Numbered from the stretch's first letter, positions 51,212-61,058 are shown. The stretch is DNA of 64,000 nucleotides from an uncultured Oscillospiraceae bacterium (GCA_910585735.1 CAJUEU010000002.1:30507-94506); one strand, 5' to 3'. Notes: generated by a model from the letters alone, not told the origin. Numbers and translations are program-made.

Positions 51212-52606
51212 ATGAGGCAATCATTCCGGGAATACCTACATTCGATAGAAGGGAAGCGGGTTGCGGTCCTCGGGATCGGCGTTTCTAACTTGCCTTTGAT
51301 CCACATGCTGCTTCATGCCGGGATCAAAGTAACTGCCTGCGACAAACGAGACAGGAGCTCCTTTGACGCGGGGCAAATTGAAGAGCTGGAGTCTCTGGGG
51401 GCCACCATCTATTTGGGTAAAGACTATCTGGATCACCTTGTCGGACAGGATGTGATTTTTCGCACACCAGGTCTGCGGCCGGATCTGCCTCAAATCTGCG
51501 CGTCTGTAAAAGCCGGCGCACAGCTCACCTCGGAGATGGAGGTATTCTTTCACGTCTGTCCCTGTCCCATCATCGGTGTGACTGGGAGTGACGGGAAGAC
51601 CACGACCACCACGATCATAGCCAAGCTCCTTGAGTCGGAGGGCCATAGGGTCCATCTGGGTGGAAATATCGGAAATCCTCTCTTGCCCGAAATAGAGGCC
51701 ATACATCCTGAGGATCTCGTTGTTGTGGAGCTTAGCTCCTTCCAGCTGATGACCATGGACCTAAGCCCTCATATTGCCGTAATCACCAACCTGGCTCCAA
51801 ATCATCTGGACGTTCACCGCTCCATGGAGGAGTATATTGACGCCAAGAAAAATATTTTTCTCCATCAGCATCAGGATGACCGAATCATTCTGAATGCCGA
51901 TAACGCCATTACAGCATCCTTTGCAGGCAATGTGCCTGGGATCCTGACGCTATTCAGTCGGAAAAAGGAGCTTCAGGAAAACGCCGTTTTTTTTCGGGAC
52001 AACACCATCTACCTGCGTGAAAACGGAAAGGATCAGCCGGTTCTTTCCAAAACAGACATTCTTCTCCCTGGCGATCACAACATAGAAAACTACATGGCCG
52101 CTATTGGAGCAGTCAAAAATTTCGTTTCCGTGGAGACCATCCGTTCCTTTGCCAAAACCTTTGGTGGGGTAGAGCACCGTATCGAATTGGTCCGTGAATT
52201 AAACGGCATTCAATATTACAACGATTCCATTGCCTCCAGCCCTACGCGAACCATTGCCGGCCTCTCGTGCTTTTCTGAAAAAGTCATTTTGATTGCGGGC
52301 GGTTATGATAAACACATCCCATTTGATACGTTAGGGCCGGAAATTGTAAATCACGTAAAGCTTCTTATTCTTACAGGTGATACAGCTTCCAAAATCCACA
52401 CCGCTGTCAAAATGGCCCCAAATTATCAAGAGCACTCACCGGATGTTTTGGAGTGTAATAATTTTCAAGAGGCAGTTGAGGCCGCCAGAAGGGAAGCCAA
52501 GCCTGGAGATGTGGTCCTTTTGTCTCCAGCCTGCGCCTCATTCGATCAGTTCAAGAATTTTGTTGAACGTGGAAATACCTTCAAAAAAATCGTAAATTCG
52601 TTTTAA
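51212..52606 (+). CDS. murD: UDP-N-acetylmuramoylalanine--D-glutamate ligase
   Basis: MurD adds D-glutamate to UDP-MurNAc-L-Ala in the cytoplasm. The 464-residue protein has the Rossmann-like N-terminal domain (VAVLGIGVSN), the ATP loop GVTGSDGKTTTT near residues 125-135, the ELSSFQL and NLAPNHLDVH motifs, and the C-terminal domain with VEHRIELV and NDSIASSPTRT. AAGGAGA precedes the ATG. It stands apart from a division gene cluster; the next gene, an M42 peptidase, follows after only 14 bases and may share its transcript. Confidence 0.97.
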   Translation: MRQSFREYLHSIEGKRVAVLGIGVSNLPLIHMLLHAGIKVTACDKRDRSSFDAGQIEELESLGATIYLGKDYLDHLVGQDVIFRTPGLRPDLPQICASVKAGAQLTSEMEVFFHVCPCPIIGVTGSDGKTTTTTIIAKLLESEGHRVHLGGNIGNPLLPEIEAIHPEDLVVVELSSFQLMTMDLSPHIAVITNLAPNHLDVHRSMEEYIDAKKNIFLHQHQDDRIILNADNAITASFAGNVPGILTLFSRKKELQENAVFFRDNTIYLRENGKDQPVLSKTDILLPGDHNIENYMAAIGAVKNFVSVETIRSFAKTFGGVEHRIELVRELNGIQYYNDSIASSPTRTIAGLSCFSEKVILIAGGYDKHIPFDTLGPEIVNHVKLLILTGDTASKIHTAVKMAPNYQEHSPDVLECNNFQEAVEAARREAKPGDVVLLSPACASFDQFKNFVERGNTFKKIVNSF

Positions 52607-52620
52607 CACAAAGAGAGGAC

Positions 52621-53673
52621 GTGGAGAATTTGGACATCCAAAATGCCCTGAAAGAACTGTGCGCGCAATATGCCCCTTCCGGCTTTGAACAGCCCGCCGC
52701 CAAAACTGCCGCCAAGTTTCTGGCTCCTTTGGTGGACGAAGTCACCATTGATACGCTGGGGAATGTGATCGGTCTGCGCCGTTGCGGCAAGGCAGGAGCG
52801 AGAACATTGCTTTTAGATGCGCACATAGATGAGGTCGGATTGATCGTCACTGGGATAGAAGACGGTTTTCTTCGGTTTCGTAGTCTTGGAGGAATAGACC
52901 CACGGATCCTTGTAGATCGCGAGCTTATGATCCTCACCGATCCCCCCATATTTGGCGTTGTCTCCTGCCTTCCGCCCCATGTACAAAAAAGCGGAGATTC
53001 CGACCACGCCCAGCCTATGGATCAGCTGTCTATTGACATTGGTATGAGCCAGGAGTCAGCCGAAAAGACAGTCCCTATTGGAACACCCATCGTATTTCGC
53101 CAGGAATGCTATCCCTTGGGTGAAAATGAGTTTTGCGGAAAATCTCTGGACGACCGCTCCTGCTTTGTAACCCTTTTGCGAGCCGCTGAGCTCCTAAAGG
53201 ACAGGGAACTGGACGTCGATCTCTGTATCTTAGGATCGGTATGCGAGGAAGTAGGCGGCCGGGGCGCCCAAACGGCGGCCTTTTCCACTTCGCCTGATTG
53301 GTGTGTTGCCGTTGATGTGACCTTTGGCCAAACTCCCGGCCTTTCCTCTGAAGAGTGTTCCTGCAAAGTTCATAAAGGACCCGTTGTAGGTATTGGGCCT
53401 GTGATTCCTCATTGGATGTCCGATCGCCTAAAGGAGAAGGCCGCCGAATCTGAGATCCCTTACCAAACTGAGATCATGGCAGGGGGAACGGGAACAAACG
53501 GAGATGACTTCCAAACGGCCAGAGAAGGAATCTCAACCGCGGTATTGTCCCTGCCGCTCAAGTATATGCACACCCCCATTGAAGTCATCGGACTGGATGA
53601 TGTGGAGCAAACAGCCCGTCTATTGGCTGCCTTCACTGAAAATCTTGGAAAGGAGGCAAAATTTCCATGTTGA
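52621..53673 (+). CDS. M42 family metallo-aminopeptidase (first of three)
   Basis: The 350-residue protein belongs to the M42 family of cobalt/zinc aminopeptidases (FrvX/glutamyl aminopeptidase type), which form large tetrahedral shells in relatives. All expected metal and catalytic residues are present: DAHIDEVG, SLDDRS, CEEVGGRGA, AVDVT and YMHTPIEV. The start is GTG 52621 or TTG 52630; GAGAGG lies 2 or 11 bases upstream, so neither is ideal. It overlaps the second M42 gene by 7 bases. Confidence 0.9.
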   Translation: MENLDIQNALKELCAQYAPSGFEQPAAKTAAKFLAPLVDEVTIDTLGNVIGLRRCGKAGARTLLLDAHIDEVGLIVTGIEDGFLRFRSLGGIDPRILVDRELMILTDPPIFGVVSCLPPHVQKSGDSDHAQPMDQLSIDIGMSQESAEKTVPIGTPIVFRQECYPLGENEFCGKSLDDRSCFVTLLRAAELLKDRELDVDLCILGSVCEEVGGRGAQTAAFSTSPDWCVAVDVTFGQTPGLSSEECSCKVHKGPVVGIGPVIPHWMSDRLKEKAAESEIPYQTEIMAGGTGTNGDDFQTAREGISTAVLSLPLKYMHTPIEVIGLDDVEQTARLLAAFTENLGKEAKFPC

Positions 53674-54698
53674 TGGATACCATAAAAGAGCTTTGCGTGC
53701 TAAACGGCGCTCCCGGTGATGAGGATGAGGTTCGTTCTTACATTAAGGAAAAAGTAGCCCCCTATGCCACCGAAATACGGGTAGACGCGCTGGGAAACTT
53801 GATCGTTTTCAAGAAGGGGAAAAAATCAACCGGCAGTACGCTTTTGCTGGCCGCGCATATGGACGAGGTAGGCTTGATCATCCGAAGCATTACCGAAGAG
53901 GGATACTTGAAGTTTTCCTGTGTCGGAGGGATCGACCGACGTGTTCTGTTGAGTAAAGCCGTTGTCATTGGAAAAAATCAGGTGCCCGGCATAATCGGGA
54001 TGAAGCCCATCCACCTCACCACCAGCGAAGAGCGTAAATCCATTCCAAAGGGAAAGGATCTGACCATTGATATTGGAGCGCAGAGCAGGGAAGAGGCTGA
54101 AAAATTAGTTTCCGTGGGAGATTATGCGGTATTTACCAGCGACATTGTAGAGTTTGGAAATGGTTTTATCAAAGCCAAAGCCATAGATGACCGTGCGGGC
54201 TGCGCGGTGATGATGGAGCTTTTGAAGGAAGAGCTTCCCATGGACTGCACCTTTGCATTTACGGTACAGGAGGAAATCGGCTGTAAGGGCGCTATGGGAG
54301 CCGCTTTCTCTGTAAATCCAAAAATCGCATTGATCGTTGAGACGACCACCGCGGCCGATCTCGCCGGAGTCAAAGGTGGAAAAAAAGTCTGCTGCCTGGG
54401 GGATGGTCCTGTGATCCCTTTCATGGACAATGGCTCTATTGCGGACCGGGAGCTATATGAGCTGGTTCGCGCATTGGCTGAAAAACATCACATTCCCTGG
54501 CAAACCAAGCACATGATCGCCGGCGGAAACGACGCAAGAGCTTTCCAGCACAGCAGGGAGGGTGTCCGTACCATCGTGATGAGCGCCGCGGTTCGGTATC
54601 TTCATGCACCCTCCACTGTGGCTTATAAACAAGATTTTGACAACATTCTAAAGCTGGCCCGGCTCTTTATCAACGCCGTTGCCGAGAAGGAGATATAA
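53667..54698 (+). CDS. M42 family metallo-aminopeptidase (second of three)
   Basis: The 343-residue M42 protein has intact sites: AAHMDEVG, AIDDRAG, QEEIGCKGA, the ETTT stretch (Glu where the first copy has Asp) and YLHAPSTV. NGAPGDEDEV at the start is the usual first loop. AAAGGAGG lies upstream of ATG 53667, within the end of the previous copy. The three copies are clearly related but well diverged, pointing to an old expansion with different peptide preferences (inference). Confidence 0.93.
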   Translation: MLMDTIKELCVLNGAPGDEDEVRSYIKEKVAPYATEIRVDALGNLIVFKKGKKSTGSTLLLAAHMDEVGLIIRSITEEGYLKFSCVGGIDRRVLLSKAVVIGKNQVPGIIGMKPIHLTTSEERKSIPKGKDLTIDIGAQSREEAEKLVSVGDYAVFTSDIVEFGNGFIKAKAIDDRAGCAVMMELLKEELPMDCTFAFTVQEEIGCKGAMGAAFSVNPKIALIVETTTAADLAGVKGGKKVCCLGDGPVIPFMDNGSIADRELYELVRALAEKHHIPWQTKHMIAGGNDARAFQHSREGVRTIVMSAAVRYLHAPSTVAYKQDFDNILKLARLFINAVAEKEI

Positions 54699-54700
54699 CA

Positions 54701-55690
54701 ATGGATATTTTAAAAACCCTTCAAACCATTAACGCCTGCCATGGCCCCTCGGGGGACGAAAATCAGGTCGCTGACGCTATCTCTGAAATCGCTCGGCCTT
54801 ATGCGGACGAGATCACCCGGGACGTCATGGGAAATCTCATTGTTCACAAAAAAGGAAACGGCCCCAGGATCATGTTTGCCGCCCACATGGATTCCATTGG
54901 CTTCGTAGTCACCCACATCGAAGAAAAAGGCTTTCTTCGGGTAGGCCGGCTGGGGGGACTTGGAGTATATAGCTGTCTCCATATCCCTGTTCGTTTCAAA
55001 AACGGTACGAAAGGTGTGGTTTCCAGTTCCGCGGAGGACGACAAAAAGATGACAGTCAACGACCTTTACATTGACATCGGAACCTCCAGCAAAGAGGAAT
55101 CTGAAAAATTAATCCAGCTCGGGGATACCGCTGTATTTGACCTTCCCGCATTCCAAATGGGGCGTAGGATCTCCTCTCCCTATCTGGATAATCGGATCTC
55201 CTGTGTAACTCTTTTGATGGCAATGGAGCAGCTCCGCGAGGCAAAAAATGACCTCTATTTTGTTTTTACGACCCAGGAAGAGTTGGGCTTGCGTGGAGCT
55301 CGTCCCGCCGCTTTTGGCATTGACCCCCAATATGGCGTTGCCGTCGATGTGACCGGTACTGACGATGAGCCCGAATCCGAGCATGAGGCCAGCAGCGTCC
55401 TGGGCGGAGGCGCCGCTGTCAAGATCATGGATTCTTCGGTAATTTGTCATCCCCAAGTGGTCAAGCAGTTGGAAGAGCTCGCCGAAGCGCATCATATCAA
55501 AACCCAGCGAGATATCCTCCGCTATGGAGGGACCGACGCCGGAGCCATTCATGTCTCCAGAAGCGGCGTTTATACCGGCGGCATATCTGTACCCTGCCGC
55601 TATATTCATTCACCTGTCGAAACCGCTGATTGCGCGGATATTGAAGCGTGCAGCCAGCTGATCGCCGCATTCGCGCAGGCAACTTTATAA
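54701..55690 (+). CDS. M42 family metallo-aminopeptidase (third of three, altered site)
   Basis: The 329-residue M42 protein keeps AAHMD, TQEELGLRGA, AVDVT and YIHSPVE, but two motif positions differ from the other copies: AAHMDSIG has Ser where they have Glu, and YLDNRIS has Asn where they have the second Asp of DDR. The metal ligand Asp (first D of DDR/DNR) is kept. Activity may be altered in specificity. GAAGGAGA precedes the ATG, two bases after the second copy. The YnbB-like gene follows by 39 bases. Confidence 0.92.
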   Translation: MDILKTLQTINACHGPSGDENQVADAISEIARPYADEITRDVMGNLIVHKKGNGPRIMFAAHMDSIGFVVTHIEEKGFLRVGRLGGLGVYSCLHIPVRFKNGTKGVVSSSAEDDKKMTVNDLYIDIGTSSKEESEKLIQLGDTAVFDLPAFQMGRRISSPYLDNRISCVTLLMAMEQLREAKNDLYFVFTTQEELGLRGARPAAFGIDPQYGVAVDVTGTDDEPESEHEASSVLGGGAAVKIMDSSVICHPQVVKQLEELAEAHHIKTQRDILRYGGTDAGAIHVSRSGVYTGGISVPCRYIHSPVETADCADIEACSQLIAAFAQATL

Positions 55691-55729
55691 CGGGCTGTAA
55701 GCTCAATATAATCAGGAGTATAAAGTAAT

Positions 55730-56977
55730 ATGGCCTTACATTTTTCCGATAAGACGAGAGCCTTAGCCCATCAGGCAGACCAGGATCTTTCCACCCAGTT
55801 TGCCCACGTAGACGCTATTTCTGCCCGGAATACAGAGAAGGTTTTGGAAGCTTTCCAAACTCACCGGGTAGGGGAAAGCGACTTTGCGGGTACCACAGGT
55901 TATGGATATGATGACACAGGACGGGACAAATTGGAACAGATCTACGCTCAAATCTTTCAAACAGAAGACGCGCTGGTCAGACTTCAGTTTGTAAACGGAA
56001 CACATGCCATCACCTGTGCGCTCTACGGGGCTCTGCGTCCCGGGGAAAAGCTCCTCTATGTGACAGGTGCGCCTTATGACACCATTCAAAGCGTCATTGG
56101 AATAGCAGGAAATGCCTTTGGTTCTTTAAAAAGTTACGGTATCGGCTACGGCCAAGTAGACCTTACTCAGACAGGAGCACCAAATCTCCCCGCCATTCAA
56201 AAAGCTGTTCTGGAGCCTTCCGTAAAGGCTACCGTGATCCAGCGTTCACGTGGCTATGATACCCGGCCATCTCTTTCCGTGGATCAAATTGGTCAAATAT
56301 GTGATGCGATCCACGCCGTTCGCTCCGATGTTGCTATTCTTGTGGATAACTGTTATGGAGAATTTGTAGAAGAAAAGGAGCCCACTCAGGTGGGAGCCGA
56401 CCTTGTGATGGGATCACTTATTAAAAATCCCGGAGGGGGATTGGCCCCTATGGGGGGCTATCTTGCCGGCCGGCGCGATCTTATCCATCAAGCCTCCATG
56501 CGTCTTACCGTCCCCGGAATCGGAAAAGAATGTGGCGCCACCTTAGGCAATAACCGCAGTCTTTATCAAGGGCTTTTCCTTGCCCCCCATATCACTGCCC
56601 AGGCAGTCAAAACCGCGCTTTTTGCCGCACGTATGATGGAGCTTTTGGGATACCAAACCGATCCCTCATCCAAACATATGCGCCATGACATTATTCAGAT
56701 GATCCAGTTTGGCGCACCTGAGCCTTTGAAGCGCTTTTGTAAAGGGATCCAGTTTGGCGCGCCTGTGGATTCCTATGTGACCCCGGAGCCTTGGGATATG
56801 CCAGGTTATGATAGCCAAGTCATCATGGCCGCTGGCGCATTTATCCAGGGGTCCTCCATCGAGCTTTCCGCCGACGGTCCCATGCGGGAGCCATACACCG
56901 CATATCTTCAAGGCGGCCTTACTTATGAATCAGGGCGCCTTGGGATCATGCTGGCCGTAGAATCTCTTCTGTCGTAG
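55730..56977 (+). CDS. YnbB-type PLP-dependent C-S lyase family protein
   Basis: The 415-residue protein belongs to the methionine gamma-lyase/YnbB family, long annotated as aluminium resistance protein. Motifs seen: TGYGYDDTGRD, FVNGTHAI (phosphate-binding), QRSRGYDTRPS, LVDNCYGEFVE and the Lys region GSLIKNPGGGLAPMGGY. The substrate is not established; a sulfur amino acid or its conjugate is likely from the fold. AGGAG lies 11 bases before the ATG. It may share a transcript with the M42 genes, which would link peptide breakdown to amino-acid catabolism (inference). Confidence 0.92.
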   Translation: MALHFSDKTRALAHQADQDLSTQFAHVDAISARNTEKVLEAFQTHRVGESDFAGTTGYGYDDTGRDKLEQIYAQIFQTEDALVRLQFVNGTHAITCALYGALRPGEKLLYVTGAPYDTIQSVIGIAGNAFGSLKSYGIGYGQVDLTQTGAPNLPAIQKAVLEPSVKATVIQRSRGYDTRPSLSVDQIGQICDAIHAVRSDVAILVDNCYGEFVEEKEPTQVGADLVMGSLIKNPGGGLAPMGGYLAGRRDLIHQASMRLTVPGIGKECGATLGNNRSLYQGLFLAPHITAQAVKTALFAARMMELLGYQTDPSSKHMRHDIIQMIQFGAPEPLKRFCKGIQFGAPVDSYVTPEPWDMPGYDSQVIMAAGAFIQGSSIELSADGPMREPYTAYLQGGLTYESGRLGIMLAVESLLS

Positions 56978-57019
56978 GACAATCCGATTTATGCATAATC
57001 TTGCCTTGGGGGTGAGATT

Positions 57020-57694
57020 ATGACAAAGTCTATGCGCCGGATATGGTTTCGCAGGCCGCGAAGAAGAGGAAAGATGGGAGAACACTCTCAGTTGCTGACC
57101 GCAACTCTTTTGGGCCTGGCTGCTGCTTTTTTTCTAATTTGGTGGCTCAATGCCACGTTGCATCCACAACTGGCCGCTTTGGCCCACGCTCAGCTCCAGA
57201 ATCACATGACCCTTATTTCCACTCAGGCAGTTATGGATACGATCGAGCAGCAAGCCCTGACCTATTCCGATATGGTGATCTTACAGCTCAAACCAGATGG
57301 AGAGGTCCAGACTATGTCTGTCGATACTGTAAGGCTTAATAGCTTTCGTTCTCTGGTGTTGGAGGGAGTAACTGCTCAAATTGGCTCCCTGTATTGTCAA
57401 AATCTTAGAATTCCCCTGGGTGTGTTGACGGGTATTGATTTTCTCTCTGCACGTGGCCCCCAATTGCCTATAAAGGTCACTATTGTGGCTGCGGCCACAG
57501 GACAATTCCGTAATGAGTTCCTGGAGGCCGGGATCAATCAGACCCTTCATAGAATCATGCTTGATATTACGATCACAGCCCATCTGCTTCTGCCCAGCGG
57601 GAGTTCAGAAGCTGTGATCACCACCCCAGTCTGTGTAACGGAAGCAATTATTGTCGGGCAGGTGCCCCAAACTTATTTAAATGTGAATCCATAG
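57020..57694 (+). CDS. yunB: Sporulation protein YunB
   Basis: The 224-residue protein has a short basic cytosolic start, one membrane helix (about residues 28-46) and an extracytoplasmic alpha/beta domain with the YunB features VMDTIEQQALTYSDMV, IPLGVLTGIDFLSARGP and GINQTLHRI. In Bacillus it is a mother-cell (sigma-E) protein needed for normal spores; its molecular role is unknown. GGGGGTGAG lies before the ATG. No clear sigma-E promoter was seen in the 42-base gap. vanZ-like follows. Confidence 0.9.
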   Translation: MTKSMRRIWFRRPRRRGKMGEHSQLLTATLLGLAAAFFLIWWLNATLHPQLAALAHAQLQNHMTLISTQAVMDTIEQQALTYSDMVILQLKPDGEVQTMSVDTVRLNSFRSLVLEGVTAQIGSLYCQNLRIPLGVLTGIDFLSARGPQLPIKVTIVAAATGQFRNEFLEAGINQTLHRIMLDITITAHLLLPSGSSEAVITTPVCVTEAIIVGQVPQTYLNVNP

Positions 57695-57713
57695 CAAAAG
57701 GAGGGAAAAGCCT

Positions 57714-58331
57714 GTGGGAACAATAGCTCGCTATTTTACACAGATGGCTTTTCCCTCCTTGTTAGGCGCTCTATTATGGCTGGTCTCTTATCCATGGCGA
57801 AAATCTCATTGCTCAAAAATGGGCTATTCTGTTGGAAGCGGAAGGGAGAAGGCTTTGTTTCTCTTGTTCCTTTTTTCGGCAGGACTTTCTGCTCTCACCT
57901 TGACCCCGCCTAATTTTTGGTCCTCCATTATGTCAGGCCATATGCCTCCTCTCCCGGCTCCTTTTCAGGGTGACGTCAATTTGGTCCCCGTTCTACAAAG
58001 CATCTCTTTACTGCGGTATTATATTAAGCACGGCTTATGGGATGCGATATGGATCAATTTCCCAGGAAATATTCTCATGTTCTTGCCCTTTGGCTTTTTT
58101 GCCGGTCTTTTGATGGACAAGCCCAAGTGGTGGAAAAGTACACTCGTTACTTTTGGAGTGTCTTTCTTCATTGAAAGCTTTCAGCTTCTGGTTTGCCGTG
58201 GAACCGACGTGGATGATTTGATCCTCAATACTTTGGGTGGCCTCCTTGGGCATAGTTGTTTTTTGCTGCTTCGGCATTTAAAGCCCAGTTTGGTCCTTAG
58301 CTGCCGAAAAACACAGAAAGGATGTTTCTGA
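57714..58331 (+). CDS. VanZ-family membrane protein
   Basis: The 205-residue protein has four to five membrane helices and the VanZ-like pattern: NLVPVLQ, NFPGNILMFLPFGFFAGL, FFIESFQLLVCRGTDVDDLILNTLGGLLG. Family members are widespread in Firmicutes; VanZ itself gives low-level teicoplanin tolerance, but no glycopeptide-resistance genes are near. It starts with GTG 57714 preceded by AAAAGGAGGG. Its stop is 2 bases before the chosen ligA start. Confidence 0.88.
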   Translation: MGTIARYFTQMAFPSLLGALLWLVSYPWRKSHCSKMGYSVGSGREKALFLLFLFSAGLSALTLTPPNFWSSIMSGHMPPLPAPFQGDVNLVPVLQSISLLRYYIKHGLWDAIWINFPGNILMFLPFGFFAGLLMDKPKWWKSTLVTFGVSFFIESFQLLVCRGTDVDDLILNTLGGLLGHSCFLLLRHLKPSLVLSCRKTQKGCF

Positions 58332-58333
58332 AG

Positions 58334-60313
58334 ATGGACGTAAAACAGGAGATCCAACAATTACGGAAAGAGTTGACCCAAGCCAACTATGAATATTACA
58401 TGCTGGATGCTCCCACCATGTCGGATTACGACTTTGACCACAAACTGCGTCGGTTAGAGGAGCTCGAAGCTGCTCATCCGGAGCTTATCACATCCGATTC
58501 GCCCACTCAACGAGTGGGCGGAAAGGCCGCCGAAGGCTTTTCTGAAGTGGTCCACCTTGTACCGCTGGAAAGCCTGCAGGATGTATTTTCTATGAACGAA
58601 CTCCTGGACTTTGACAGCCGTGTCCGAGAAACCATTCCAGACGCATCCTACGATGTTGAACCCAAAGTGGATGGTCTGTCTGTTGCTTTGGAATACGAGC
58701 ACGGGATTTTTGTCCGCGGCTCCACACGAGGTGACGGCAGGGTAGGGGAGGACGTGACCCACAATTTAAAAACGATTCGCTCCATTCCACTTCGGTTGCC
58801 TGATCCGCTTCCGCGTCTTATTGTGCGCGGTGAGGTCTTTATGCCCAAAAGTGTTTTTTTGAAGTTGAACGAAGAACGTGAATTGCAAGGAAAGCCTTTG
58901 TTTGCCAATCCTCGGAATGCTGCGGCAGGCTCCCTTCGACAACTGGATTCCAAAATTGCCGCAGAGCGCCATCTGGATATTGAAGTGTTTAATATCCAAT
59001 ATGCGGAGGGGAAAACCTTTGAAACTCATACGGAAACTTTGGAATATTTGAAAAAACAGCATTTTCGAACGATTCCGTATCATTTATGCAATACCATTGA
59101 AGATTGCACCCAGGAGATCCATGAAATTGGAGAGGGAAGAGAGGCTTTTGAATTTGACATTGATGGTGCTGTTATCAAAATAAATAAGCTGTCAGATCGA
59201 GATATCTTGGGAAGCACAGCAAAATTTCCCCGTTGGGCCGCGGCCTATAAATATCCTCCTGAGCAAAAGCCCACAAAGGTAGTAGACATTGTAATACAGG
59301 TAGGACGAACGGGCGTATTGACCCCCAAGGCTGTCATTGAGCCTGTGCGCCTTGCTGGTACCACAGTAACAAACGCTACCCTTCACAATCAGGATTTTAT
59401 TGCTGAAAAGGATATACGTATCGGGGATACTGTATTGGTTCAAAAAGCAGGAGAGATCATCCCGGAAATTGTTTCTGTAGAAAAAGAGCTTCGCCCATCA
59501 GGTACTCAGCCATATCATTTCCCAAGTGTTTGCCCTGTCTGCGGCGCCCCGGTCTTCCGGGATGAGGATGGTGCCGCCATCCGCTGCACAGGTGCGGAGT
59601 GCCCCGCCCAGCTTCTGAGAAACCTGGTTCACTTTGCATCCAGAAATGCCATGGATATTGAAGGACTTGGTCCCGCGGTGGTCAATCTTTTGATTGAGGC
59701 AGAACTTCTGAAAACCCCAGGGGATCTTTATCATCTTCAGGAAGAGGATGTCTCAAAGCTGGAGAGAATGGGCAAAAAATCTGCGCAGAATTTGATCAGC
59801 GCTATTGAAAAATCCAAAGATAACGATCTTTCAAAGCTTCTGACCGCCCTGGGGATTCGTCAGGTAGGAGAGCGTGCCGCTCAAATTTTGGCACGCCAAT
59901 TTGGATCTATGGATGCACTGATCAATGCGACAGAGGAAGAGTTGTCCGCTGTTTCAGATGTCGGCCCTGTCACCGCGCATAATATTGTGGAGTGGTTTTC
60001 CTCCCCCCAGTCTCAGCATTTGATCGAAACTTTGAAGGCTTCCGGCGTCAATATGCTGTCCAACGCAAAACCTGTTGGGGATACTCTGGCTGGGCTCACC
60101 TTTGTCTTAACGGGAGAATTGAGCCATTTTTCCCGTAAGGAGGCAGGGGAGAGGCTCCAGGCACTTGGAGCCAAAGTTTCTGGTTCTGTTTCCTCAAAGA
60201 CATCCTATGTTATAGCTGGTGAGGCAGCGGGCTCAAAACTTCAAAAAGCGCAGCAATTAAATATTCCAATTTTGGATGAAAACGCATTTCTTTTGCTCCT
60301 TGAAAAAAATTGA
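58334..60313 (+). CDS. ligA: NAD-dependent DNA ligase
   Basis: LigA seals nicks in DNA using NAD. The 659-residue protein has all parts in order: NMN-binding domain Ia (YEYYMLDAPTMSDYDFD), adenylation domain with Lys111 in EPKVDG, OB fold, the zinc cysteines CPVC and CTGAEC, helix-hairpin-helix repeats, and a C-terminal BRCT domain (about 585-659, LTFVLTGELSHFSR). Start: ATG 58334 has AGAAAGG 12 bases upstream; ATG 58322 abuts that site. It shares the strand and tight spacing with vanZ. Confidence 0.97.
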   Translation: MDVKQEIQQLRKELTQANYEYYMLDAPTMSDYDFDHKLRRLEELEAAHPELITSDSPTQRVGGKAAEGFSEVVHLVPLESLQDVFSMNELLDFDSRVRETIPDASYDVEPKVDGLSVALEYEHGIFVRGSTRGDGRVGEDVTHNLKTIRSIPLRLPDPLPRLIVRGEVFMPKSVFLKLNEERELQGKPLFANPRNAAAGSLRQLDSKIAAERHLDIEVFNIQYAEGKTFETHTETLEYLKKQHFRTIPYHLCNTIEDCTQEIHEIGEGREAFEFDIDGAVIKINKLSDRDILGSTAKFPRWAAAYKYPPEQKPTKVVDIVIQVGRTGVLTPKAVIEPVRLAGTTVTNATLHNQDFIAEKDIRIGDTVLVQKAGEIIPEIVSVEKELRPSGTQPYHFPSVCPVCGAPVFRDEDGAAIRCTGAECPAQLLRNLVHFASRNAMDIEGLGPAVVNLLIEAELLKTPGDLYHLQEEDVSKLERMGKKSAQNLISAIEKSKDNDLSKLLTALGIRQVGERAAQILARQFGSMDALINATEEELSAVSDVGPVTAHNIVEWFSSPQSQHLIETLKASGVNMLSNAKPVGDTLAGLTFVLTGELSHFSRKEAGERLQALGAKVSGSVSSKTSYVIAGEAAGSKLQKAQQLNIPILDENAFLLLLEKN

Positions 60314-60342
60314 TATTTTTTCAAAAAACTGCGTCTTAAAAG

Positions 60343-60371
60343 TTGACAAGCGAAAAAAGATGGGGTAGACT
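60343..60371 (+). promoter_or_regulatory. Promoter of rex
   Basis: A perfect TTGACA (60343-60348) and TAGACT (60366-60371) are 17 bases apart. A TTGTTAT half-site overlaps downstream but no complete Rex operator was found. Confidence 0.75.
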
Positions 60372-60425
60372 TGTTATGTTATTTGAATAAGTTCATTTTA
60401 CTCTTTTAAAGCAGGTGAAATATTT

Positions 60426-61058
60426 ATGAAAAAAGAAAAAGTCTCTAGTGCGGTGATCCGTCGTCTTCCTCGCTATTATCGCCAGTTAACAGAGCTTTCG
60501 CTCTCTGGTGTCATTCGCATTTCCTCAAAATCTTTGGGGGAATCCATGAACCTAACAGCATCCCAGATTCGTCAGGATCTGTCCTGCTTTGGCGAGTTTG
60601 GCCAGCAGGGATACGGATATAATGTAGATTCTCTTCGTCATGAGATTGCCGAAATTCTTGGTATGCACAAAGGACATACCGCAATTATCCTCGGTGTTGG
60701 AAATCTGGGCCGGGCCTTAATGGAGAATTTCCATTTTAAGCATAACGGTGTTCGGCTCACCGCGGCCTTCGACATTTCTCCCGAAATTATTGGCTGCAAG
60801 ATTTCAGGAGTCAAGGTCTATCCATTGGACAAGCTGGACAGTTATTTAGAGGACCATCCAGCCAGTATCGGAATTCTGACCGTTCCGAAATCCACTGCCG
60901 CCGAATTATCCGAGCGTCTTATTAGCCGTGGAGTAAAAGGTATCTGGAACTTTACCAACACTGAATTGAATATAAATCATCCTGGCGTTATTGTGGAAAA
61001 TGTCCATTTTTCCGATAGTTTGCTCACATTGAGTTATCTGATTTCGGAGGCATTATGA
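60426..61058 (+). CDS. rex: Redox-sensing transcriptional repressor Rex
   Basis: Rex senses the NADH/NAD ratio and represses fermentation genes when NAD is high. The 210-residue protein has the winged helix (RLPRYYRQL...SASQIRQDLSCFGEFGQQGYGY) and a Rossmann NADH domain (IILGVGNLGRAL) ending in the domain-swapped helix. Likely targets include fermentation genes such as ackA-type units, but none is shown here. GCAGGTG precedes the ATG. Its stop overlaps the next start by 4 bases (ATGA). Confidence 0.97.
   Translation: MKKEKVSSAVIRRLPRYYRQLTELSLSGVIRISSKSLGESMNLTASQIRQDLSCFGEFGQQGYGYNVDSLRHEIAEILGMHKGHTAIILGVGNLGRALMENFHFKHNGVRLTAAFDISPEIIGCKISGVKVYPLDKLDSYLEDHPASIGILTVPKSTAAELSERLISRGVKGIWNFTNTELNINHPGVIVENVHFSDSLLTLSYLISEAL

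Noticed and set aside
60366..60425. Rex operator for self-control
   Set aside because: Only one half-site-like TTGTTAT is present; the expected inverted partner is not.
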